Source: Caulobacteraceae bacterium
GTDB lineage: Bacteria; Pseudomonadota; Alphaproteobacteria; Caulobacterales; Caulobacteraceae
Assembly (NCBI GenBank): GCA_019746095.1
Contig: JAIESL010000023.1
Coordinates: 1-57,146 of the forward strand
Reading direction: 5' to 3'
DNA length: 57,146 nucleotides
Below are positions 26,028 to 35,423 of this stretch, one piece after another; within the stretch, counting starts at the first letter, position 1; each line of letters starts with the position of its first letter. The notes beneath the pieces were generated by a model. It ran no database searches. It was not told the origin of the DNA and saw nothing but the letters and a program-made list of their open reading frames with translations. The translations under genes were made by a program, and so were the position numbers.

Positions 26028-27030
26028 ATGGTGATCAGGCGGGAGTTCAACAGCGCGGGCCGGGAAGAGGCGCGGCTTGCCAAGAAGCGGTCGCGCCGCC
26101 AGACCGGACGCATGCCTCGCACCCTCGATCACCTCCCGGCCGGAAAGCGCGACGAACTGAGGTTCGTGGTCGAGGTGCTGACGGAGAGCTTCGACCAGGA
26201 GCGATCGACGCGCTGGGCCCAGCACCTCAAAAACGGCGCCGTCCTGCGGATCATCCTCTACGGCAGCTACGCGCGGGGCGACTGGGTCGAAGACCCGGTC
26301 GGGCGATACTTCAGCGACTACGACCTGCTGGTAGTGGTGGCGGATGAGAGGCACGCCGACGTGCTGGAGTTCTGGGCGGCGGCGGAGAAGCGGCTGCTGG
26401 CCGAGCTGTCGTCGGGCGAGCGGCTGCGCACCCCGGTCAACTTCATCGTCCACACCCAGGCCGAGGTGGACGACGCCCTGACGCGGGGGCGCTACTTCTT
26501 CATGGACATCATGGCGGACGGGATCGTGCTGCTGGAGGCGCCGGACGCGCCCGCCTTCGCGGAGCCGCAGCCGTTGGCGCCGGACGTGGCGCTGGCCGAG
26601 ACCCAGGCCGTCTACGAGGACTGGATACCGAGCGCCGAGAGGGCGCTGAAGGGCGCGCGGTTCTACATCGCGGAGGGCGACTTCAACGACGCCGCCTTCC
26701 TGCTGCACCAGGCCGCCGAGCGGCTCTACAACGGCGTTCTGCTGGGTGCTGACGCTCTACACCCCCAGGAGCCACAACCTGGTCCGGCTGCGGAACCTGG
26801 CCGAGCAGATCGACCCCAGCCTGGCCGACGCATGGCCGACCGAGTCGAAGTTCCAGAAGCGAGGCTTCGAGCTTCTGAGGCAGGCCTACGTCAAGGCGCG
26901 CTACTCCCGGCATTACAAGGTGACGGCCGAGGAGCTGGCGTGGATGCGCGAGCGGATCGAGCTGTTGCAGGACCGTGTGATCGGCCTGTGCCAAGCCCGC
27001 CTGGACGCCTTGGCCAACCCACCCGCCTGA
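26028..27030 (+). pseudogene. Nucleotidyltransferase-HEPN protein, frameshifted (copy 1)
   Basis: The first frame gives a Pol-beta-type nucleotidyltransferase: ILYGSYARGDWVEDPVGRYF with SDYDLLVVV (the GS and D-x-D motifs), then VNFIVHTQAEVDDA. A HEPN domain follows: FYIAEGDFNDAAFLLHQAAE, RLYNGVLL. After GVLL the frame runs into unrelated sequence, but removing one G of GGG at 26744-26746 gives VLTLYTPRSHNLVRLRNLAE and the remaining HEPN helices to the stop at 27030. Either the gene is dead, or a -1 shift or reinitiation at GTG 26746 makes the second part. ATG 26112 is an alternative start. Both copies carry the same shift. MNT-HEPN pairs are often toxin-antitoxin or phage-defence parts. Confidence 0.8.
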
Positions 27031-27456
27031 CCTGAAACCCTCGTCCTCGATGGCGTCGGAAACGGCGTTGGAGGGTCTAGGGCAGGATAGGCTTTGCGCC
27101 GGCATTGTCTGACAAGCTGTGCCGTAACGACCGTCCAGAGCGACCTTGTGGGAGCAGAGCCGGCCGGACGCCTCAACCCCGCGTCCGGGCCGCTGGAGCG
27201 TCCCTCCCGCGCCCTGGCGGGCTGCGGCGAGCGCCGCAGGCGTTGACCCGCCCGGCCGTCCCCGCTGGGGGCTCGGCAGGATCGCGGGGGCGATCCGCTT
27301 CGAGACGAAACGTCGGCCGAAACCAGAGGCGGTCATGGGCGCCGGCGTCGTCGAATCGTTCTGTTCTGAGAGCTGCTAAAACGGCTCCGCCAGAGGAGCG
27401 GTTGAGGCCGTCCCCGGATGGTCGTCGCCGCGATGTTCCCGGTCGCCGGTTGGCGA
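27031..27456. other. Gene-free stretch in the element (copy 1)
   Basis: About 430 GC-rich bases between the HEPN domain and the XRE gene. Overlapping frames exist on both strands but none has a ribosome site or recognisable domain. A clean hairpin, CCGGACGC at 27164-27171 with GCGTCCGG at 27181-27188, could act as a terminator or replication/recombination signal. Confidence 0.4.
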
Positions 27457-27864
27457 TCAGCCGGGGTGTTGGGCCAGCACCGTGTCGAGCATCTGCACCA
27501 CGAACTTCTGCCGCGCCTTGGGCAGTTGGCTGATCCGCTGGAGCTGCTGTTCCAGGCGCGAGGGCGGTCCCCGCCGTGTGCGGATGGAAGCGGCTGAGGA
27601 GGAGGCGTCCTCATCGACCAGGCTGTCGATCGGCACCTTCAGGGTGCGGGCCAGACGCGGCAGCATGGAGACGGGGACCCGGCGTCGGCCGACCTCGTAG
27701 GAGGCGAGCTGGGGCTGGGGGATGCCGAGGCGTTCGGCCAGTTGCTGCTGTGTCAGATCGGCATCTTTACGAGCCGTGGCGATGCGCTGGCCAAGGCCGG
27801 TGAAGAAGGTGCGTTCGTCGGGCGTCATGGGGAGCGATGCGATCCTGGTCTTGACCTCGTGCAT
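27457..27864 (-). CDS. XRE-family repressor of the element (copy 1)
   Basis: 135 residues: LGQRIATARKDADLTQQQLA then ERLGIPQPQLASYEVGRRRV is a textbook Cro/CI helix-turn-helix; a Ser/Arg linker and an amphipathic C-terminal helix (QLPKARQKFVVQMLDTVLAQ), probably for dimerisation, follow. It is transcribed away from the primase-helicase gene, with a perfect palindrome in the shared gap. This is the arrangement of a lysogeny-type switch, so it likely represses the primase-recombinase operon. Confidence 0.85.
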   Translation of the reverse strand: MHEVKTRIASLPMTPDERTFFTGLGQRIATARKDADLTQQQLAERLGIPQPQLASYEVGRRRVPVSMLPRLARTLKVPIDSLVDEDASSSAASIRTRRGPPSRLEQQLQRISQLPKARQKFVVQMLDTVLAQHPG

Positions 27865-27932
27865 CGTCTTAACCCCGCCTTCCCGGATGACCGTTGACTC
27901 GATGCCATAATGACATAAACAATACCGAGTCG

Positions 27933-27953
27933 GTCAAGCATTTTTAGCTTGAC
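27933..27953. promoter_or_regulatory. Probable XRE operator (copy 1)
   Basis: Perfect inverted repeat GTCAAGC-N7-GCTTGAC 25 bp upstream of the primase-helicase ATG, within the AT-rich divergent region (27865-27977). The right arm contains TTGAC, so it could overlap a promoter element. A second, wider pair, GACTCG/CGAGTC (27896-27901 and 27926-27931), lies beside it. Repressor binding is inferred from place and symmetry. Confidence 0.55.
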
Positions 27954-27977
27954 AGGTTTTTAGAGGAATCCCCGCCG

Positions 27978-30900
27978 ATGGCCCGAATCCCGGACGTGGA
28001 GATCGAGCGGCTAAAGGTCGAGGTGAGCCTGGTCCGGCTGGTCGAGACCTCCGGGGTGAGGCTGGAGAAGCGGGGCAAGGACTGGGTCGGGTGCTGCCCC
28101 TTCCACAAGGACGACACGCCGTCGCTGAGCGTGACGCCGGACAAGAATCTGTGGCGCTGCTTCGGGTGCGACGCGGGCGGCGACGTGATCGCCTGGGTGA
28201 TGCGACGCGAGGGGGTGAGCTTCCGCCATGCCGTCGAGCTGCTGAGGGAAGGTTATGCGCCGGACGCGACGGCGGCTCCGATCCGCACTTCGACCGTGCC
28301 GAAGCTGGCGACGATGACGGCGCCGGCGGAGGACGCGGCCCTGCTGGACGAGGTGGTCGGCTACTACCACACCACCCTCAAACAGACGCCCGACGCCCTG
28401 GCCTATCTTGAGGGCCGGGGCCTGGCCCATCCCGAGCTGATCGAGACCTTCCGGCTGGGCTACGCCGACCGGACGCTGGGTTATCGTCTCCCCCAGGCGA
28501 ACCGGAAGGCCGGGGCCGAGGTCCGGGGTCGTCTGCAGGCGTTGGGGGTGCTGCGCGACAGCGGCCACGAACACCTGCGCGGCTCTCTGGTCGTGCCGAT
28601 CCTCGGCGCCCAGGGCGAGATCGTGAACCTCTATGGCCGCAAGATCGGCGACGGGCTGAGGAAGGGGACGCCGGACCACCTCTACCTGCCGGGACCGCAT
28701 CGTGGGGTGTTCAACCGGGCGGCGCTGGAGGCGTCGGACGAAATTATCCTGACCGAGGCGCTAATCGACGCCCTGACCTTCTGGTCGGCGGGCTGGCGCC
28801 ACGTCACCAGCGCCTACGGCGCCGGCGGCTTCACCGCCGAACTGCTGGAGGCCCTGGAGACGCACGGGATCAAGCGGGTGCTGATCGCCTATGACCGCGA
28901 CGCGGCGGGCGACCGGGGCGCGGCCTCGGTGGCCGAACAGGTGGCAGCGCGCGGCATGACGGCCTTCCGGGTCCAGTTCCCCAAGGGGATGGACGCCAAC
29001 CAGTACGCCCAGGCCGTGACCCCGGCGACCAAGAGCCTGGGCGCCCTGCTGCGCTCCGCCGAATGGATGGCCGGGGCCGGGAGGCCGGCCCGCCGTAGCC
29101 CCGAGGCGCACCCGGCGCCAGCGGTGCGTGATCCCGAGGGCGATCTTCCCTTAGCCGCTGAGATGGAAACCGCCCCGGTCGTGCAGGACATGGCCGAACC
29201 CAGCGTCGCCAGTCCGGTCCCGCCCGGCCCGTCGGCCGAGTCGACGGTGGCGGCCGAGGTCGGCGACCGCGACGTGGTGATCCGGTTGGGGGACCGGACG
29301 TGGCGGGCGCGGGGCCTGTCGCGCAATCCCTCGACCGAGAGCTTGAAGATCAACCTGATGGTCCGTCGACCGGTGGACGGCGGCGAGCTGTTCCACGTCG
29401 ACGGGCTGGAGCTGTTGAGCGCCAAGGCCCGCGGGGCGTTCGTGGCCGAGGCGTCGGCCGAGCTGGGCCTGGCGCCGGAGGCGATCAAGCGCGACCTCGG
29501 CCTGGTGCTGTTGAAGCTGGAGGCGGTGCAGGAGGAACGGCTGGAGGCGGCGCGCGCGGCCGAGACCAAGACCGGCCCGGCCATGACGGCGACGCAGGAG
29601 AACGCCGCCCTGGCCTGGTTGAAGGCCCCGGACCTGATGGGCCGGATCGCGGCCGACGTGGCGTCCTGCGGCGTCGTCGGCGAGGCCGAGAACGCGCTGT
29701 GCGTCTACCTTGCCGCCCTCAGCCGCAAGCTGGATCGGCCGCTGGCGGTGCTGATCCAGTCCACCAGCGCGGCGGGCAAGAGCGCCCTGATGGACGCAGT
29801 GATGGACCTGATCCCGGAGGAGGAGCGCGTCGCCTACTCGGCCATGACCGGCCAGTCGCTGTTCTACCTCGGCGAGGCCGACCTGAAGCATAAGGCGCTG
29901 GCCATCGCCGAGGAGGAAGGGGCGCGCCACGCGGGCTATGCGCTGAAGCTGTTGCAGAGCCAGGGGACGCTGACCATCGCCTCGACCGGCAAAGACCCGG
30001 CGACGGGCAAGCTGGTGACCCAGGACTACACCGTGGAGGGGCCGGTGGCCCTGATGATGACCACCACGGCGATCGACCTGGACGAGGAGCTGCGCAACCG
30101 CTGCCTGGTGCTGACCATCGACGAAAGCCGCGAGCAGACCCGCGCCATCCATGCCCGCCAGCGGTTCGAGGAGACGCTGGAGGGCTTGCGTGGGCGCCAG
30201 GACCAGGCGGCGATCCGGACCCTGCACCAGAACGCCCAGCGGCTGATCCGGCCGCTGAAGGTGGTCAATCCCTTCGCCGAGCGGCTGACCTTCCTGGACG
30301 ACCAGACCCGCACCCGGCGCGATCACCGCAAATACCTGGGCCTGATCCGGGTCATCGCCCTGCTGCATCAGCACCAGCGCCCGATCCGGACACTGGCCCG
30401 GCCGGCGGACGGCCAGGAGGGCGAGCCGGTGGCCTACATCGAGGCGACGGTCGCCGACATCGCCGTGGCCAACCGGCTGGCCCATGCGGTGCTGGGGACC
30501 ACGCTGGACGAGCTGCCGCCGCAGACCCGGCGCCTGCTGGCGCTGATCCGGACGTGGACTGAGGATCGGGCCACGGCCGAGGCGGTTAAACCCCGCGACC
30601 TGCGCTTCACCCGGCGCGAGGTCCGCGAGGCGACGGGTTGGGGCGACACCCAGTTGAAGGTCCACCTGCACCGGCTGGAGGAGCTGGAATACCTGCTGAC
30701 CCGGCGCGACGGGACGCGGCTGGTCTATGAGCTGGCCTGGGGCGGCGAAGGCGGCGACGGCTCGTCCTTCGTGATGGGCCTGATCGACACGGCCGACTTG
30801 GCCGAATCCGGCCTGGCCCAGCCTGACCAAACCACGAACGAATGGCGTTACGACGGGGATCGGGCGGGGCTGGAGGATGATCGGGCGGGGTCCGGTCGGC

Positions 30901-31067
30901 CCCCGGTCGGGGGGTGGTCGGGGGATGGTCGGGCGGCGGAACACGCCTCGGAACCCAGGCAGGACGGGCCTTCCAGCCCCGTCGCTCCCATCACCCCCGG
31001 AAAACCGCGACTGGGGCGGAACGGCGCGGCCGTCGTAGGCGCGACGGCGTCATACGCCCAGGCCTGA
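27978..31067 (+). CDS. DnaG-like primase fused to an AAA-type helicase domain (copy 1)
   Basis: 1029 residues. CHC2 zinc finger with Cys40, His43, Cys61 and Cys64 (CPFHKDDTPSL, LWRCFGCDAGGD); DnaG catalytic core (LRGSLVVPILGAQGEIVNLY); TOPRIM (ILTEALIDALTFWSAG, then LIAYDRDAAGDRGA); an acidic/Pro linker; then a P-loop motor with Walker A QSTSAAGKSALMDAV near 594, Walker B LAIAEEEGARH near 640, sensor LMMTTTAIDLDEELRNRCLV; and a C-terminal winged helix (FTRREVREATGWGDTQLKVH). Such fusions start replication of phages, satellites and plasmids, so the element may replicate its circular form. GAGGAA precedes the ATG. The recombinase gene starts 4 bp after the stop. Confidence 0.88.
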   Translation: MARIPDVEIERLKVEVSLVRLVETSGVRLEKRGKDWVGCCPFHKDDTPSLSVTPDKNLWRCFGCDAGGDVIAWVMRREGVSFRHAVELLREGYAPDATAAPIRTSTVPKLATMTAPAEDAALLDEVVGYYHTTLKQTPDALAYLEGRGLAHPELIETFRLGYADRTLGYRLPQANRKAGAEVRGRLQALGVLRDSGHEHLRGSLVVPILGAQGEIVNLYGRKIGDGLRKGTPDHLYLPGPHRGVFNRAALEASDEIILTEALIDALTFWSAGWRHVTSAYGAGGFTAELLEALETHGIKRVLIAYDRDAAGDRGAASVAEQVAARGMTAFRVQFPKGMDANQYAQAVTPATKSLGALLRSAEWMAGAGRPARRSPEAHPAPAVRDPEGDLPLAAEMETAPVVQDMAEPSVASPVPPGPSAESTVAAEVGDRDVVIRLGDRTWRARGLSRNPSTESLKINLMVRRPVDGGELFHVDGLELLSAKARGAFVAEASAELGLAPEAIKRDLGLVLLKLEAVQEERLEAARAAETKTGPAMTATQENAALAWLKAPDLMGRIAADVASCGVVGEAENALCVYLAALSRKLDRPLAVLIQSTSAAGKSALMDAVMDLIPEEERVAYSAMTGQSLFYLGEADLKHKALAIAEEEGARHAGYALKLLQSQGTLTIASTGKDPATGKLVTQDYTVEGPVALMMTTTAIDLDEELRNRCLVLTIDESREQTRAIHARQRFEETLEGLRGRQDQAAIRTLHQNAQRLIRPLKVVNPFAERLTFLDDQTRTRRDHRKYLGLIRVIALLHQHQRPIRTLARPADGQEGEPVAYIEATVADIAVANRLAHAVLGTTLDELPPQTRRLLALIRTWTEDRATAEAVKPRDLRFTRREVREATGWGDTQLKVHLHRLEELEYLLTRRDGTRLVYELAWGGEGGDGSSFVMGLIDTADLAESGLAQPDQTTNEWRYDGDRAGLEDDRAGSGRPPVGGWSGDGRAAEHASEPRQDGPSSPVAPITPGKPRLGRNGAAVVGATASYAQA

Positions 31068-31071
31068 CGGC

Positions 31072-32094
31072 GTGGGCCGTCCCGCCAACCCGCCGCTGCC
31101 CGGCGCGAACGACCCCGACAGCCTGGCGGCGTTCATGGTGCGCTGGCTGGGCCACCTGGCCATCAAACACTACGCCGACGCCACCCTGGTCGATCGGAGG
31201 ACCGCGCTCAGCCAGTTGATCCTGTGGTGCGCCGAGCGCGGCATCGAGCAGCCGCGCGACGTGACCAAGCCGATCCTGGAACGCTATCAGCGCCACCTGT
31301 TCTACTACCGCAAGGCCGACGGCGCGCCCCTCAGCCCGCGCACCCAGGCCCAGCGCCTGATCCCGATCCGGGGCTTCTTCCGCTGGCTCGCGCGTGAAAA
31401 CTTCATCCTGTCCAACCCGGCCTCGGACCTGGAGCTGCCGCGTCGGCCGAGGCGGCTGCCGGCGGCGGTGCTGACGGTCGAGGAGGTCGAAAAGGTGCTG
31501 GCCGTCCCCGACGTCGGCGATCCGATCGGCCTGCGCGACCGGGCCATCATGGAGGTGCTTTACGCCACCGCCATCCGCCGCACCGAGCTGACGCGGCTGG
31601 GCGTATGGGACGTGGACTGGGCGCGGTCCACGGTGATGGTGCGCCAGGGCAAGGGCGACAAGGATCGGGTCGTGCCGCTGGGCGAACGGGCCAAGGCCTG
31701 GCTGGAGGCCTACCGTGACCAGGTGCGGCCCCAGCTCGTCGCCGGGCGCGATCCCGGCTCCCTGTTCCTCAGCCGCGATGGGCGGGCCTTACAGAGCAAA
31801 CGGCTCTCCGAGCGGGTCAGGGCCTACGTCGAGGCAGCGGGCGTCAACAAGCCCGGCTCCTGCCACCTGTTGCGCCACACGGCGGCGACCTTGATGCTGG
31901 AGGGCGGGGCCGACATCCGCTTCATCCAGGCCCTGCTCGGCCATGAGAGCCTGGAGACGACCGAGATCTACACCCACGTCAGCATCGGCAAGCTGATCGA
32001 GATCCACGCCGCCACCCATCCCGGCGCCCGCCTCCAGCATGACCAGGCCTTGCTGGACGCCTTGATCGAGGCCGACGCGGACCGGGACGACTGA
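31072..32094 (+). CDS. Element-encoded tyrosine recombinase, XerC/D type (copy 1)
   Basis: 340 residues from GTG 31072. SAM-like core-binding domain at the N-terminus, then a complete catalytic set: Arg169 (ATAIRRTELTRL), Lys in GKGDKDRVVPL, His265-x-x-Arg268 (CHLLRHTAATLM), His291 (LLGHESLETTEIY) and nucleophile Tyr300. It is co-transcribed with the primase-helicase and lies 228 bp from the right-hand TACGTCGCA, the usual place of an integrase next to its attachment site. It is the best candidate for insertion into the rhs core/tip junction and for making the tandem array. It is distinct from the three recombinases at 3228-7872. Confidence 0.9.
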   Translation: MGRPANPPLPGANDPDSLAAFMVRWLGHLAIKHYADATLVDRRTALSQLILWCAERGIEQPRDVTKPILERYQRHLFYYRKADGAPLSPRTQAQRLIPIRGFFRWLARENFILSNPASDLELPRRPRRLPAAVLTVEEVEKVLAVPDVGDPIGLRDRAIMEVLYATAIRRTELTRLGVWDVDWARSTVMVRQGKGDKDRVVPLGERAKAWLEAYRDQVRPQLVAGRDPGSLFLSRDGRALQSKRLSERVRAYVEAAGVNKPGSCHLLRHTAATLMLEGGADIRFIQALLGHESLETTEIYTHVSIGKLIEIHAATHPGARLQHDQALLDALIEADADRDD

Positions 32095-32168
32095 CGCGCC
32101 GGCCGACCGACTCTCTTCCCCTCAGCCAGCCTCTTCCCGACCGTCTCCGCGCGTGCGAGCTTCGCCGT

Positions 32169-32921
32169 ATGGGCTGTCCGGCGATCAACATCGCGAATCC
32201 GAAAAGGGCTTCAAGGGCGATTCCGGCCCCGGCCCGCCGCGCCTCCGTGCGCGGACCCGTAAGCCTCAGACGCACCACGGAAAAAGCCCGCCGCTACGAC
32301 CGACCCACGTCAAGCGGACCATACGTCGCAAACGATCCGGTGAACCGGAGCGATCCAACCGGGATGTTCTGGCAGGACAGAAACGCTTACGTTGGCGGGC
32401 GTCCGATTAGCGACGGTCCGCTAAACAACGGCCACATGTACATTGCGACAAATGCCAGATACCGGGGCGATCCAGAAGCGAGAATTTACTCTGCCGGACC
32501 TCGTGGATCGGAAGGAATTTGGGGGCCGTTAGTGCCCGCTGGGCCCGGGAGCAGCATCAACACCAACGACACGGCGGCATGGAGATCATTGGGTACAATC
32601 GATAAGGTTGGTGCCGCAGAAAGGATCAATGCACCATCCATCGTGGTTGAAGGCGTCGCGACGAACATGGGCGGCAACCCGGACTATGAACTCACGCCTG
32701 GATTCCTGAGCGATGGAGGCTGCAATAGTAACTGCTGGGGAGCGGCCGTAGTGGGCGACTCTGAAGCGATTGCAGCCGAACAAGGCAGGCAACCGATGGG
32801 GCCAAATTGGTCGGCGCAGGGGAGCAAACCTGGAGGGATGGATTACCCAGGGCAGAATTATGGTGGCAGAGTGGAGCGTACAAATCCACGCTGCGTTCCC
32901 GGCGATGCCTCCGAGTGCTGA
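32169..32921 (+). CDS. Displaced CT1 tip fused to the element's right-end leader
   Basis: 250 residues. Residues 1-51 come from the right end of copy 1 (MGCPAINIANPKRASRAIPA, ... RPTSSGP); from YVANDPVNRSDPTG onward the sequence is the CT1 tip of copy 2, identical to the end of the giant RHS protein. There is no signal peptide and no clear ribosome site at ATG 32169, so it is either silent or makes a cytosolic toxin fragment. Its immunity gene follows at 32936. This is an orphan tip created by integration. Confidence 0.65.
   Translation: MGCPAINIANPKRASRAIPAPARRASVRGPVSLRRTTEKARRYDRPTSSGPYVANDPVNRSDPTGMFWQDRNAYVGGRPISDGPLNNGHMYIATNARYRGDPEARIYSAGPRGSEGIWGPLVPAGPGSSINTNDTAAWRSLGTIDKVGAAERINAPSIVVEGVATNMGGNPDYELTPGFLSDGGCNSNCWGAAVVGDSEAIAAEQGRQPMGPNWSAQGSKPGGMDYPGQNYGGRVERTNPRCVPGDASEC
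32322..32330 (+). other. Attachment-site core 2 (between element copies)
   Basis: TACGTCGCA with the element's right end on its left (CAAGCGGACCA) and its left end on its right (AACGATCC): the joint expected in a circular form or between tandem copies. Confidence 0.7.
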
Positions 32922-32935
32922 AAAAGGATCATGCT

Positions 32936-33265
32936 GTGCGGAATAATCACCTTACATTTTCTGCCGTAATCGCGGCGTTCTCAGTGTTTTCCTGTTCATC
33001 TGGCGGCAACTCTCATCCATACGCCTTGATAGAAGCTGGATCGAGTAGAGATGCTCTATATTCCGCACTCAAGAACGAGGTTCCGTTCGCCATAAGCTGC
33101 GATAGGGTGACGTATTTTCCGGGTGATGAGCAGTTCGATGATTGTAAGAGTCGGGGTGAATACATCATTATATATAGAGAGTCTCCGTATCAATACGCAT
33201 ACACCGTCTCCGGCGACCGCGTGACCAACGTTGAGACATCTAACTTTACTGTGACCTATCCTTAA
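32936..33265 (+). CDS. Lipoprotein, probable CT1 immunity (copy 2)
   Basis: Identical to the protein at 25490-25819 (lipobox Cys20). Here it follows the displaced CT1 tip, not a full RHS protein. Two copies could double immunity dosage. Confidence 0.7.
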   Translation: MRNNHLTFSAVIAAFSVFSCSSGGNSHPYALIEAGSSRDALYSALKNEVPFAISCDRVTYFPGDEQFDDCKSRGEYIIIYRESPYQYAYTVSGDRVTNVETSNFTVTYP

Positions 33266-33473
33266 ACCAGCCACCTGTCTTTGGTCCCCAAGGGATGGCT
33301 ACGGGGGCATGAAGGTCGGAGCGTCGGAGGGCAAGATAAAAGGGGTGTAGCTAACCCATTGCTGCGCAACGGGTTCTGGCGATACCGACGACTTGCTCCG
33401 ACTTGCCCCTTTTTACAGCCGTAGCGGCGCCTCTGAGCCTTGCTGGGATCGGCCCGATCGGTGAGACTCCAGC

Positions 33474-34476
33474 ATGGTGATCAGGCGGGAGTTCAACAGC
33501 GCGGGCCGGGAAGAGGCGCGGCTTGCCAAGAAGCGGTCGCGCCGCCAGACCGGACGCATGCCTCGCACCCTCGATCACCTCCCGGCCGGAAAGCGCGACG
33601 AACTGAGGTTCGTGGTCGAGGTGCTGACGGAGAGCTTCGACCAGGAGCGATCGACGCGCTGGGCCCAGCACCTCAAAAACGGCGCCGTCCTGCGGATCAT
33701 CCTCTACGGCAGCTACGCGCGGGGCGACTGGGTCGAAGACCCGGTCGGGCGATACTTCAGCGACTACGACCTGCTGGTAGTGGTGGCGGATGAGAGGCAC
33801 GCCGACGTGCTGGAGTTCTGGGCGGCGGCGGAGAAGCGGCTGCTGGCCGAGCTGTCGTCGGGCGAGCGGCTGCGCACCCCGGTCAACTTCATCGTCCACA
33901 CCCAGGCCGAGGTGGACGACGCCCTGACGCGGGGGCGCTACTTCTTCATGGACATCATGGCGGACGGGATCGTGCTGCTGGAGGCGCCGGACGCGCCCGC
34001 CTTCGCGGAGCCGCAGCCGTTGGCGCCGGACGTGGCGCTGGCCGAGACCCAGGCCGTCTACGAGGACTGGATACCGAGCGCCGAGAGGGCGCTGAAGGGC
34101 GCGCGGTTCTACATCGCGGAGGGCGACTTCAACGACGCCGCCTTCCTGCTGCACCAGGCCGCCGAGCGGCTCTACAACGGCGTTCTGCTGGGTGCTGACG
34201 CTCTACACCCCCAGGAGCCACAACCTGGTCCGGCTGCGGAACCTGGCCGAGCAGATCGACCCCAGCCTGGCCGACGCATGGCCGACCGAGTCGAAGTTCC
34301 AGAAGCGAGGCTTCGAGCTTCTGAGGCAGGCCTACGTCAAGGCGCGCTACTCCCGGCATTACAAGGTGACGGCCGAGGAGCTGGCGTGGATGCGCGAGCG
34401 GATCGAGCTGTTGCAGGACCGTGTGATCGGCCTGTGCCAAGCCCGCCTGGACGCCTTGGCCAACCCACCCGCCTGA
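33474..34476 (+). pseudogene. Nucleotidyltransferase-HEPN protein, frameshifted (copy 2)
   Basis: Identical to 26028-27030, with the same extra G (34190-34192) splitting the HEPN domain. Sharing the shift means it predates the duplication, or is functional recoding; it is unlikely to be a random sequencing error unless the second copy is itself an assembly duplicate. Confidence 0.8.
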
Positions 34477-34902
34477 CCTGAAACCCTCGTCCTCGATGGC
34501 GTCGGAAACGGCGTTGGAGGGTCTAGGGCAGGATAGGCTTTGCGCCGGCATTGTCTGACAAGCTGTGCCGTAACGACCGTCCAGAGCGACCTTGTGGGAG
34601 CAGAGCCGGCCGGACGCCTCAACCCCGCGTCCGGGCCGCTGGAGCGTCCCTCCCGCGCCCTGGCGGGCTGCGGCGAGCGCCGCAGGCGTTGACCCGCCCG
34701 GCCGTCCCCGCTGGGGGCTCGGCAGGATCGCGGGGGCGATCCGCTTCGAGACGAAACGTCGGCCGAAACCAGAGGCGGTCATGGGCGCCGGCGTCGTCGA
34801 ATCGTTCTGTTCTGAGAGCTGCTAAAACGGCTCCGCCAGAGGAGCGGTTGAGGCCGTCCCCGGATGGTCGTCGCCGCGATGTTCCCGGTCGCCGGTTGGC
34901 GA
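34477..34902. other. Gene-free stretch in the element (copy 2)
   Basis: Copy of 27031-27456, including the hairpin (34610-34617 with 34627-34634). No gene seen. Confidence 0.4.
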
Positions 34903-35310
34903 TCAGCCGGGGTGTTGGGCCAGCACCGTGTCGAGCATCTGCACCACGAACTTCTGCCGCGCCTTGGGCAGTTGGCTGATCCGCTGGAGCTGCTGTTCCA
35001 GGCGCGAGGGCGGTCCCCGCCGTGTGCGGATGGAAGCGGCTGAGGAGGAGGCGTCCTCATCGACCAGGCTGTCGATCGGCACCTTCAGGGTGCGGGCCAG
35101 ACGCGGCAGCATGGAGACGGGGACCCGGCGTCGGCCGACCTCGTAGGAGGCGAGCTGGGGCTGGGGGATGCCGAGGCGTTCGGCCAGTTGCTGCTGTGTC
35201 AGATCGGCATCTTTACGAGCCGTGGCGATGCGCTGGCCAAGGCCGGTGAAGAAGGTGCGTTCGTCGGGCGTCATGGGGAGCGATGCGATCCTGGTCTTGA
35301 CCTCGTGCAT
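34903..35310 (-). CDS. XRE-family repressor of the element (copy 2)
   Basis: Identical to the 135-residue XRE protein at 27457-27864 and in the same divergent arrangement with the copy-2 primase-helicase. Two repressor genes would raise repressor dose and tighten silencing in a tandem array. Confidence 0.85.
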   Translation of the reverse strand: MHEVKTRIASLPMTPDERTFFTGLGQRIATARKDADLTQQQLAERLGIPQPQLASYEVGRRRVPVSMLPRLARTLKVPIDSLVDEDASSSAASIRTRRGPPSRLEQQLQRISQLPKARQKFVVQMLDTVLAQHPG

Positions 35311-35378
35311 CGTCTTAACCCCGCCTTCCCGGATGACCGTTGACTCGATGCCATAATGACATAAACAATACCGAGTCG

Positions 35379-35399
35379 GTCAAGCATTTTTAGCTTGAC
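35379..35399. promoter_or_regulatory. Probable XRE operator (copy 2)
   Basis: Same perfect GTCAAGC-N7-GCTTGAC dyad as at 27933-27953, placed 25 bp before the copy-2 primase-helicase start. Confidence 0.55.
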
Positions 35400-35423
35400 A
35401 GGTTTTTAGAGGAATCCCCGCCG

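Larger units (their letters stand above)
24876..32321 (+). mobile_element. Integrative element in rhs, copy 1 (7446 bp)
   Basis: The unit from 24876 to 32321 recurs from 32322 to 39767 at a constant offset of 7446 bp with every encoded protein identical. It begins at TACGTCGCA in the rhs core/tip junction and ends just before the same 9 bp. Gene order: CT1 tip (in frame with the host rhs), lipoprotein immunity, nucleotidyltransferase-HEPN (frameshifted), XRE repressor (minus), primase-helicase, tyrosine recombinase beside the right end. Recombinase at one edge, short direct repeats at both edges and replication genes inside are the marks of an integrative element. The boundaries are read from the repeat; the mechanism is inferred. 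Confidence 0.8.

Noticed and set aside
26683..27336. 217-codon minus-strand frame opposite the HEPN domain
   Set aside because: Low-complexity shadow of the plus-strand gene and spacer; the HEPN reading is far better supported.
29151..30944. 597-codon minus-strand open frame (and its copy at 36597-38390)
   Set aside because: Antisense to the primase-helicase, Gln/Arg/Gly-rich composition, no start signal; an artefact of high GC content.
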